This document shows, in pieces, positions 1 through 6,084 of a stretch of DNA of 6,289 nucleotides. The notes below the pieces were generated by a model that had not been told where the DNA came from, made no database searches, and was given only the letters and a program-made list of their open reading frames with translations. The stretch is from assembly GCA_005791855.1 (NCBI GenBank), contig SXUH01000184.1:1-6289 (forward strand), written 5' to 3'. This DNA is from Bdellovibrionales bacterium. Its GTDB lineage: Bacteria > Bdellovibrionota > Bacteriovoracia > Bacteriovoracales > Bacteriovoracaceae. The position numbers and the translations under genes are program-made. Each line of letters starts with the position of its first letter. Positions within the stretch are counted from its first letter, which is position 1.

Positions 1-1404
1 ATGAAGTACAACCCGTACATCAACGACTACGCGTCCTCCCTCCCGGGCTTCACCAACATGCACCCGGAGGCCCCGGAAGAAGACGTCCAGGGATGCCTCG
101 AGGTCCTCTACGAGATCCAGGAAATGTTCAAGGCCATCACGGGCCTTCCCGGAGTCACCACCCAGCCCCTTGCCGGGGCCCAGGGGGAGCTCGTCGGGCT
201 CAAGATGTTCCAGGCCTACCACCGGGACCGGGGTGAGGCGAACCAGCGAAACGTGATCATCATCCCGCGCTCCGCTCACGGCACCAACCCCGCCACGGCC
301 ACCATGGCCGGCTACGACTCCAAGACCGTCGACGGGAAGGTCTACGGCATCTACACCGTCGAGGCCCTCCCGAGCGGGGAGATGAACCTCGCCCAGATCA
401 AGGAGTTCGTGAAGACCGACGGCCACCGGGTCGCCGGCGTGATGGTGACCAACCCGAACACCGCCGGGATCTTCGAGTCGAACTTCAAAGAAATGAGCGC
501 CCTCATCCACGCCGTCGGGGGTCTGGTCTACATGGACGGCGCGAACATGAACGCCATCGCCGGCGTCATCGATCTCCAGAAGCTCGGCGTGGACGCCGTT
601 CACAACAACCTCCACAAGACCTGGACCATCCCTCACGGGGGCGGGGGCCCGGGGGACGCCATCGTGGCGGTCTCCCAGCGCCTCGTCGACTACCTCCCGG
701 GGATCCAGGTGGTGAAAAAAGACAACGTGTTCAAGACCCAGCGACCCGCCAGATCCATCGGCTCGTTCCACCGGCACTTCGGGAACTTCGCCCACAAGAT
801 CCGCGCCTACTCCTACATCAAGGCCCTCGGCGCGGACGGCGTCCGGAAGATGAGCCAGGTGGCCGTGCTCTCCTCGAGGTACCTGCACAAGAAGCTCGGC
901 GCCCACTACCCGACCCTGCCGATGAACTCCGACAGCTCGCCGCGGATGCACGAGTTCATCCTCACCCTCTCTCCGGAGACGTTCAAGAAGATCGAAGCGG
1001 CGGGGACGCCGAAGGCCAACTCCATCGCCCGCATCGGCAAGCTCTTCCTCGACTTCGGCTTCCACGCCCCGACGGTGGCGTTCCCGGAGCAGTACGGGCT
1101 CATGCTCGAACCGACCGAGACCTACTCGAAGAAGGAGCTGGACCAGTTCGCGAGCGTGGTGGAGACCATCCTGAAGCTCGTGAACGAGAACCCGGAGGTG
1201 CTCAAGACGGTGCCGCACTTCACTCCCATCGACCGGGTGGACGAGGTGCTCGCCAACAAGACTCCAATCCTCTCCGAGCGGATCACCGCCCACCTCCCTG
1301 ACATCATCCCGGACCGGGTGGACGCCCAGAGACTCCGGAACTCTACCCCCGGCGACCTGTGCTCCATGATCCTCTCGGCCCACCGGAGCGCGGTGAAGGC
1401 TTAG
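1..1404 (+). CDS. gcvPB: Glycine dehydrogenase (decarboxylating) subunit 2, 5'-truncated by the window edge
   Basis: C-terminal PLP-binding half of the P-protein of the glycine cleavage system. With GcvPA it decarboxylates glycine and passes the aminomethyl group to the lipoyl arm of the H-protein, in the cytoplasm. The 467 visible residues include SAHGTNPA (91-98), the cofactor aspartate in YMDGAN (D179), the PLP Schiff-base lysine in NLHKTW (K206), the following Gly-rich loop HGGGGPG (212-218), and LEPTET near the C-terminus. The ATG at base 1 is probably not the true start. In this family MKYNP is the end of the conserved internal motif GSCTMKYNP, so roughly 80 N-terminal residues should lie upstream of the window. 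The C-terminus runs about 40 residues past the usual end of the family. The TAG stop (1402-1404) overlaps the stop of the convergent operon. Family assignment is very secure; the start is not. Confidence 0.95.
   Translation: MKYNPYINDYASSLPGFTNMHPEAPEEDVQGCLEVLYEIQEMFKAITGLPGVTTQPLAGAQGELVGLKMFQAYHRDRGEANQRNVIIIPRSAHGTNPATATMAGYDSKTVDGKVYGIYTVEALPSGEMNLAQIKEFVKTDGHRVAGVMVTNPNTAGIFESNFKEMSALIHAVGGLVYMDGANMNAIAGVIDLQKLGVDAVHNNLHKTWTIPHGGGGPGDAIVAVSQRLVDYLPGIQVVKKDNVFKTQRPARSIGSFHRHFGNFAHKIRAYSYIKALGADGVRKMSQVAVLSSRYLHKKLGAHYPTLPMNSDSSPRMHEFILTLSPETFKKIEAAGTPKANSIARIGKLFLDFGFHAPTVAFPEQYGLMLEPTETYSKKELDQFASVVETILKLVNENPEVLKTVPHFTPIDRVDEVLANKTPILSERITAHLPDIIPDRVDAQRLRNSTPGDLCSMILSAHRSAVKA
1401..1404. 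other. Tail-to-tail overlap of convergent stop codons (TTAG)
   Basis: The bases TTAG carry the + strand TAG stop of gcvPB (1402-1404) and the - strand TAA stop of the last operon gene (1403-1401). The two convergent transcription units therefore share four bases. There is no intergenic room for a bidirectional terminator, and no hairpin with a T-run is visible on either side. Both transcripts must run into the opposite gene or end by another mechanism such as Rho. Confidence 0.95.
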
Positions 1405-2495
1405 GTCCGAGGCACGGTGAAGAAGACGGTGGTTCCGGGTTTTCCGGGGCCACTTTCCAGCCAGATCTTTCCGCCGTGGGCCTTCACGATCCCGCTCACG
1501 ATGCTCAGACCAAGGCCTACGCCGCCCTTCTTCTTCCGGTGGCCCTGCCAGAACCGGTCGAAGACGTGCGGCAGATCTTCCTCGGGGATCCCGGCCCCCC
1601 GGTCCTTCACCGAGAAGGTCAGCTCCGACGGTGAGACGGCCGCGCCGAGTTCGATGCACTCTCCGGTCGGTGAGTGCTTGATGGCGTTGGAGATGAGGTT
1701 GGTGAACACCTGGAAGAGCTTGTCCCGGTCTCCGCGGAAGGACACGTCGGGCTCGGGGTAGCGGACCTCGAGCTTCAGCTGTCCCTGGGACGCGAGGTCT
1801 TCGTTGGCGAGGACGACGTCGTTCAGGAGCGCGACCACCGAGAAATCCGTCGGCGTGAGGTTGAACTTCCCGCCCTCGAGGCTCGAGACGTCCAGGAGGT
1901 CCTGGATCAGCCGGTTCATCCGCTCCCCAGAGTGGGAAATCTTCTCGAGCTTTCCGATGAGGTCCTGGGGCATGCCCGGGTTGGCGGCGATGAGGCGCAT
2001 GAGGAGCTTCGCCTGGAGCATGATCGCACTCAGCGGGTTCCGCAGGTCGTGGGAGACGATGGCGAGCATCTCCTCCCGGGACTGGATGGCCTCCTGGGCC
2101 CGCTTCTCCGCGCTCCGGATCCGGAGCAGGGAGCGGACGGTGGCGACGAGGACGGTGGCCTCCATGGGCTGGGCCAGGTACCCGTCCGCTCCACTGTCGA
2201 GGCCCTCGACCTTATCCTCGCTCTTGATGAAGAGGGCCGAGGTCTGGAGCACCGGGATGACCTTGAGCTGGTCGTGGGCCTTGATCCGACGGCAGACTTC
2301 GAAGCCGTCGATGTCCGGGAGCCGGATGTCCAGGACGATGAGGTCCGGCATGAGCAAAGCCTTCTCCAGACCTTCCTTTCCGTTCTCCGCGTCGATGACG
2401 GAGAAGCCGGACTTCTCGAGGATCGAGCGGACCACGTAGCGGTTGGCCTCGTCGTCGTCGACGTGGAGGATCACTGGTTTGGTGGTAGTCTTCAT
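1401..2495 (-). CDS. Receiver domain-histidine kinase (soluble), 364 aa
   Basis: A cytoplasmic two-component protein with the receiver first and the kinase second. Receiver (about 5-125): acidic pair D13/D14, phosphoacceptor D56 in LIVLDIRLPDIDGFE, switch residue S86. The position normally held by the conserved lysine is Q109 (YLAQPME). HisKA dimerisation/phosphotransfer domain (about 138-205) has H149 in SHDLRNPL. HATPase_c (about 245-364) has the N-box NLISNAIKHS (N270), G1 box DRGAGI (D298), F-box FDRFW and G2 box GGVGLGLSI. No membrane segment or sensor domain is seen, so the receiver is the likely input, probably from the preceding kinase. ATG 2495 is chosen because GAGGTGA sits five bases upstream of it; GTG 2501 (two residues longer) would overlap that ribosome site. 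The gene starts 9 nt after the preceding stop. Domain calls are secure; partners are inferred. Confidence 0.93.
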   Translation of the reverse strand: MKTTTKPVILHVDDDEANRYVVRSILEKSGFSVIDAENGKEGLEKALLMPDLIVLDIRLPDIDGFEVCRRIKAHDQLKVIPVLQTSALFIKSEDKVEGLDSGADGYLAQPMEATVLVATVRSLLRIRSAEKRAQEAIQSREEMLAIVSHDLRNPLSAIMLQAKLLMRLIAANPGMPQDLIGKLEKISHSGERMNRLIQDLLDVSSLEGGKFNLTPTDFSVVALLNDVVLANEDLASQGQLKLEVRYPEPDVSFRGDRDKLFQVFTNLISNAIKHSPTGECIELGAAVSPSELTFSVKDRGAGIPEEDLPHVFDRFWQGHRKKKGGVGLGLSIVSGIVKAHGGKIWLESGPGKPGTTVFFTVPRT

Positions 2496-2497
2496 AT

Positions 2498-2504
2498 TCA
2501 CCTC
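2498..2504 (-). promoter_or_regulatory. Strong Shine-Dalgarno deciding the ATG 2495 start
   Basis: Read on the - strand, GAGGTGA (2504 to 2498) closely matches the anti-Shine-Dalgarno complement. Five bases separate its GAGG core from the ATG at 2495. The alternative GTG (2501-2499) lies inside this site and has no comparable site of its own, so the ATG is preferred. The site directly follows the upstream gene's TGA (2507-2505), suggesting that terminating ribosomes can re-initiate. Confidence 0.7.
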
Positions 2505-4289
2505 TCAGGGCAGTTCTAAAAATGACCGGATCGTCTCCCGGAGCTTGGAGGGATCCTCGTTCTTCCCGATCACTCCGTGGGTGACCTGCTCCAGGTACTG
2601 GCGCTCGATCGGCTCCAGGTCCTTGGAGGTATGGAGCAACACCGGGATGTTCCGGGTCGCGGGCTTGCTCATGGATTCTTTGATGAACTCGAAGCCGTCT
2701 TTGTTCGGCATCACCAGGTCGACGACGATGAGGTCCGGCAGGAAGTACTGGGCGATGGCGAACCCTTCCTCCCCGTCCCGGGCCTCCCGGACTTCGATGT
2801 TGAGGTCCGCCACCGCGCTCCGCACTCCGTAGCGGACACTCTCGTCGTCATCGATGACGAGGAGCTTCTTCCTCGCCGGCGCCATTGCCTTCGGCGCTTC
2901 GGGCTTCTTCGTCGCCTGGGCCTCGGCTTGGTAGCGCACCTCGTGCTCTCCGGAGTAGACCTTCGGGATGAGCATGGTGAACACCGACCCCTTCCCCGGC
3001 ACGCTCTCCACGGTGAGTTCTCCACCCAGGAGAATGGCGAGCTTCTTACATAGCGGAAGCCCGAGCCCCGTCCCCTTGGCCTGGTTCTGCAGGTCGTTCT
3101 CCACCTGGTAGAACTCCTCGAAGATGAGCTTCTGGTCTTCCTCCTTGATCCCGATGCCCGTGTCCTTCACGGAGAAGCAGATGTGGTCCTTCCCGAGCTT
3201 CTCGGTGGAAACGGTGACCTGGCCCTCCCGGGTGCACTTCAGCGCGTTGGAGATGAGGTTCCGGAGGATCTGGGTGACCTTGGCCTCGTCGGTGTTGAGG
3301 TCCACGGGTTCGTGGTCCTCGAAGACGAGCTCCACGGAGTGCTCGGCGTCCGCCAGCGGCTTCATGAGGCCCCGGAGCGAGCTGATGACGTCGTCGACGG
3401 TGAAGGTCGTGGGCCTGACCTTGATCTTCCCGGCCTCGATCTTGGCGATGTCCAGGAGGTCGTTGACCATGTCCGAGAGGCCCCGGGTGGCCTTGATGAT
3501 GAAGTTGACCTGCTTCTCCCGCTCGGCCGAGCCCTGGGCCCGGGCGTCGGCGAGGAGGAGCTGGGAGATGCTCAGGATCGAGTTCAGGGGGGAGCGGAAC
3601 TCGTGGGTCATGTCGGAGAGGAAGCTCGTCTTCGAGTCGCTCGCGTGCTGGAGGATCTCCGCCTTCTCGTCGAGCTCGGCGTAGAGGGCCAAGACCCCGC
3701 GGTTGGTGTCTTCGAGCTCCCGGTTCAGCTGCTCGAGCTCTCGCTTCTTCTCGCTGAGCTCGTTCACCGTGAGGAGGATCTCCTGGTTCTGGCGCTGGAG
3801 CTCGCGCACCGGATCGCTGCTCGAGAGCTCGATCATGCGGCCGGTGATCTCTCCCAGCTCCTTGGCGGAGAGGGGGACCTTCCGGTGCGGGACGGTCTTC
3901 TTCATGGTGATGGTGGTCCCGAGGTTCTTCCCCGTTTCGATCTCGAACTCGTCCATGAGGCGCTTCGCCCCCATGAGGCCGATGCCCATCCCCTCCGCGG
4001 AGACGTAGCTCCCGTCCTGGATCCGAGCGAGCTCGGTGATGCCGGGGCCCTTGTCCTTCACCACGATGACGAACTTCACCACCGCGCTCTCCTCGGAGAC
4101 CTTGAACTCGACGAGGCCACCCCGGGCGTACTGGTAGGCGTTCCTCGCCAGCTCGGAGACGGCGGTGGCGACCCGGGTCTGCTCCTGGAGGTCGAACTTG
4201 AGCAGGGCCGCGAGCTCCCGCGCCTTCTTCCGGGCGAGGACCACGTCGGTTTCGCTCTTTATCTCTGTGCAGAGGAGGGACTGGATCAT
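2505..4289 (-). CDS. RsbT-like ATPase fused to hybrid histidine kinase with C-terminal receiver, 594 aa
   Basis: Four parts in order. (1) An RsbT-like GHKL ATPase (about 12-132): SELARNAYQY (N50), DKGPGI (D79), glycine lid GMGIGLMGAKRL (100-111). (2) A coiled-coil linker (about 158-218) rich in E, L, Q and K. (3) A kinase core: HisKA H229 in THEFRSPLNS, N-box NLISNAL (N348), G1 DTGIGI (D376), F-box FEEFYQ, G2 GTGLGLPL. (4) A receiver (about 474-594): acidic D480/D481, phosphoacceptor D524 in LIVVDLVMPNKDGFE, T554, and K576. No membrane segment is present, so it is cytoplasmic. ATG 4289 overlaps the upstream TGA as ATGA, which fits translational coupling. The frame stays open to 4463, but that stretch is Arg/Pro-rich read-through of the phosphatase gene and is not included. 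The RsbT-like head suggests contact with STAS proteins of the stressosome (inference). Similar ATPase-kinase fusions exist in other bacteria. Confidence 0.92.
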   Translation of the reverse strand: MIQSLLCTEIKSETDVVLARKKARELAALLKFDLQEQTRVATAVSELARNAYQYARGGLVEFKVSEESAVVKFVIVVKDKGPGITELARIQDGSYVSAEGMGIGLMGAKRLMDEFEIETGKNLGTTITMKKTVPHRKVPLSAKELGEITGRMIELSSSDPVRELQRQNQEILLTVNELSEKKRELEQLNRELEDTNRGVLALYAELDEKAEILQHASDSKTSFLSDMTHEFRSPLNSILSISQLLLADARAQGSAEREKQVNFIIKATRGLSDMVNDLLDIAKIEAGKIKVRPTTFTVDDVISSLRGLMKPLADAEHSVELVFEDHEPVDLNTDEAKVTQILRNLISNALKCTREGQVTVSTEKLGKDHICFSVKDTGIGIKEEDQKLIFEEFYQVENDLQNQAKGTGLGLPLCKKLAILLGGELTVESVPGKGSVFTMLIPKVYSGEHEVRYQAEAQATKKPEAPKAMAPARKKLLVIDDDESVRYGVRSAVADLNIEVREARDGEEGFAIAQYFLPDLIVVDLVMPNKDGFEFIKESMSKPATRNIPVLLHTSKDLEPIERQYLEQVTHGVIGKNEDPSKLRETIRSFLELP

Positions 4290-5269
4290 GCGGGCCTTCT
4301 CACCACCACGACGGTGGAGTCGTCGTTGACCCGCTGGTGATCCCGGTAGATGACGCCGGCGATGAGCTGCGGGTGCTTGAACGAAAGGCCCGGGTAGTCT
4401 TTGAAGTTGAAGTGGCCCGTGACCCCGTCGCTGTGGATGACGAGGAGGGCGTCGGTGTTCCACGGATACGGGAAGCTCTGGATCTTCCGGACCTGCACCC
4501 CGACGGTACCGTTGTGGGCGATGAGGCTCTTGGAGCTGGCCATGTCCGAGAGGGTTCCCAGGACGTTCCCGACGCCGCAGAAGTTCACGATCTGCTTGCC
4601 GAAGTCCACGTCGGCGATGGAGACCGCGGCGCCGCGGGTGGAGCGCAGACTGTTGTGGAGGAGCTGGAGGCTCTCCTGGGGAGAGATCCTCCCCTGCTCT
4701 TTAAAAACGGTCGCCGCTTGCTGGGAGGCCTCGTAGGCGGGGAGGCCGTGCCCGAGGCCGTCGGCCACCATGATCCGAAGTCCCTCTTCGGTCTTCACGA
4801 AGGCCCAGGTATCCCCGCACACCGACTCTCCCTTGAGCGGGACGGCAAGGCCGCCGAGGAGGTCGAGCGCGGGGTCGCTCCCGTCCTTCCGGAAGCTCGC
4901 GTGGAAGATGGTCCCCTGGCCAGGCCTGCTGTAGTGGCCAAACTCCGAAGCCATGCGCTTGATAGCCCCGAGACCGTTCCCCGCGGTTCCGCCGGTGGAG
5001 TACCCGTCCTGCAGGGACTCGAGCATGTTCGGGATCCCGGGGCCCTTGTCCAGGGCGAGGATCTCGAGCGACGTCGCTGTGACGGTGAGGATGATCTCCC
5101 CGCGACCGGCGTGCTTGACGATGTTGCTCGCCAGCTCGGTGACGATGATCGCGAGCTTCCCGGCCCGGACCTCGTCCAGGTCCAGCCCCTCCGCGAGCGA
5201 GACGGCCGCGCGCCGGACCTCGCCGACGTGTGAGAAATCATCTACCTCGTGGCTGTAGCTCTTCCACAT
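4286..5269 (-). CDS. RsbT/RsbW-like ATPase fused to SpoIIE/RsbX-type PP2C phosphatase, 327 aa
   Basis: N-terminal GHKL ATPase domain (about 8-127): N-box TELASNIVKHA (E45, N49), G1 DKGPGI (D74), glycine lid GGTAGNGLGAIKRM. C-terminal PP2C-type phosphatase (about 135-327), close to the whole length of Bacillus RsbX (about 200 aa). Its metal-ligand motifs are all recognisable: CGDTWAF (D153), VADGLGHG (D170), HSDGVT (D281) and NDDST (D316/D317). An intact catalytic set suggests an active, metal-dependent phosphoserine/threonine phosphatase. Its position after rsbT argues for the RsbX role of dephosphorylating RsbS and RsbR to reset the stressosome. The GHKL head may dock it on STAS partners or act as a second kinase (inference). 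The gene starts 4 nt after the rsbT stop, with only a weak GGA-type ribosome site. The symbol rsbX is withheld because classical RsbX lacks the ATPase domain. Confidence 0.92.
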   Translation of the reverse strand: MWKSYSHEVDDFSHVGEVRRAAVSLAEGLDLDEVRAGKLAIIVTELASNIVKHAGRGEIILTVTATSLEILALDKGPGIPNMLESLQDGYSTGGTAGNGLGAIKRMASEFGHYSRPGQGTIFHASFRKDGSDPALDLLGGLAVPLKGESVCGDTWAFVKTEEGLRIMVADGLGHGLPAYEASQQAATVFKEQGRISPQESLQLLHNSLRSTRGAAVSIADVDFGKQIVNFCGVGNVLGTLSDMASSKSLIAHNGTVGVQVRKIQSFPYPWNTDALLVIHSDGVTGHFNFKDYPGLSFKHPQLIAGVIYRDHQRVNDDSTVVVVRRPA

Positions 5270-5273
5270 CTGC

Positions 5274-5681
5274 TCATTTCCATTTCGTAATTGTTACCGT
5301 CGTCCCCTGTCCGGGGGTCGACTTGATGTCAAATTCGTTCACCAGCCGGCGGGCGCCGGTGAGTCCCATCCCGAGGCCTCCGCCGGTGGTGTACCCGTCG
5401 GTGAGGGCCAGTTCCATGTTCTCGATGCCGGGCCCCTGGTCCTCGAAGGTGAGGCGCAGGCCCTTGCGGATCCCGTTCAGGAGGGCCTCCATCTTCATGG
5501 TCCCCCCCTTTCCGTACTCGAAGGCGTTCCGCGCGAGCTCGCTCGCGGCCGTGATGATCTTCGTCTGGTCGACGATGCTGAACTGGAGCTCCAGGGCCCA
5601 GTCTCGGACGACCTTCCGGACCAGGACGATGTCGCCCTGGTTCTGGATCGGCCTTGTGTCAGCTCTTGTGATCGTTATCAT
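5274..5681 (-). CDS. rsbT: RsbT, stressosome serine/threonine kinase (switch protein), 135 aa
   Basis: GHKL-fold protein kinase that binds the RsbR-RsbS scaffold, phosphorylates conserved Ser/Thr residues in their STAS domains on stress, and is released to engage a downstream partner. Motifs: DQTKIITAASELARN (E48, N52), EDQGPGI (D81), DGYTTGGGLGMGLTGARRL (95-113), and a C-terminal ITKWK close to Bacillus RsbT's IKW ending. Its length matches that family (about 133 aa), and it has no extra domain. The start lies 23 nt inside the end of rsbS with no strong ribosome site, so translation is probably coupled to rsbS. The usual output partner RsbU is not in the window. The downstream fused ATPases or kinases are the available local candidates (inference). 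Confidence 0.95.
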   Translation of the reverse strand: MITITRADTRPIQNQGDIVLVRKVVRDWALELQFSIVDQTKIITAASELARNAFEYGKGGTMKMEALLNGIRKGLRLTFEDQGPGIENMELALTDGYTTGGGLGMGLTGARRLVNEFDIKSTPGQGTTVTITKWK

Positions 5682-6081
5682 CTACCAACTCTTGGGCCGA
5701 AGTCCCGTCGAGGTACTGCGACTCAGATCTCGTGATCTTCTCGAGGAGCTTCACCCCCCGCTCTACGTTCAGGGCCGTCATCACTCCATCGAGGGAGAGG
5801 CCGAGCTCCACCAGCGTGATGGCGACCGCGGGCTGCATCCCGGTGACCACGGTCTTGGCGTCGAGGACCCGGGACATGGCCGCGATGTTGGCGATCATCC
5901 TCCCGATGAAGGAGTCCACGATCTCCAGGGCCGAGATGTCGATGAGCACACCGGCGGAGTTGCAGGTGCTGATCTTCTCCATCAGGTCGTCCTGCAGAGT
6001 CATGACCAGGCGGTCGTGCATGTCCACCTGGATGGTGACGAGGAGGAAGTCCCCCATCTTCAATATCGGAATTCGCTCCAT
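5659..6081 (-). CDS. rsbS: RsbS, stressosome STAS scaffold protein, 140 aa
   Basis: Single-domain STAS protein that co-assembles with RsbR into the stressosome core and holds RsbT until phosphorylated. It opens with IPILK, like Bacillus RsbS. VLIDISALEIVDSFIGR (45-61) contains S57, the equivalent of the RsbT-phosphorylated serine in the family DSFIA motif. GMQPAVAITLVELG (81-94) is the second signature stretch. It is about 20 residues longer than Bacillus RsbS: an acidic, polar tail (SQYLDGTSAQELVDDNDHKS, 121-140) follows the STAS fold, and its last codons overlap rsbT. The ATG at 6081 is 3 nt after the rsbR stop, with a GAAGG ribosome site inside the end of rsbR. The assignment is secure; the tail's role is unknown. 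Confidence 0.95.
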   Translation of the reverse strand: MERIPILKMGDFLLVTIQVDMHDRLVMTLQDDLMEKISTCNSAGVLIDISALEIVDSFIGRMIANIAAMSRVLDAKTVVTGMQPAVAITLVELGLSLDGVMTALNVERGVKLLEKITRSESQYLDGTSAQELVDDNDHKS

Positions 6082-6084
6082 GGA

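Noticed and set aside
1381..1395. Short inverted repeat CACCG-GAGCG-CGGTG near the convergent stops
   Set aside because: The stem is only five base pairs, it lies within coding sequence, and no T-run follows on either strand, so it is not a convincing intrinsic terminator.
1391..1422. Direct repeat CGGTGAAG (1391-1398 and 1415-1422)
   Set aside because: Eight bases in GC-rich coding DNA are expected by chance, and no third copy or operator-like symmetry is present.
1674..2519. + strand open frame (281 codons) opposite the receiver-kinase
   Set aside because: Antisense shadow of a well-supported two-component gene. The acidic, Leu/Val-rich product has no family signature.
3183..4340. Long + strand open frame (385 codons) opposite the RsbT-hybrid kinase
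   Set aside because: It is antisense to a gene with clear kinase and receiver motifs. Its product is a low-complexity Leu/Val/Asp/Glu/Gly mix typical of the complement of GC-rich codons, with no recognisable domain.
4290..4463. N-terminal extension of the hybrid kinase from ATG 4463
   Set aside because: It would add 58 Arg/Pro/His-rich residues encoded within the phosphatase gene. The ATG at 4289 has ATGA coupling, and the RsbT-like fold starts just after it.
4337..5233. + strand open frame (298 codons) opposite the ATPase-phosphatase
   Set aside because: Same shadow pattern: no domain motifs, and the opposite strand encodes complete GHKL and PP2C motifs.
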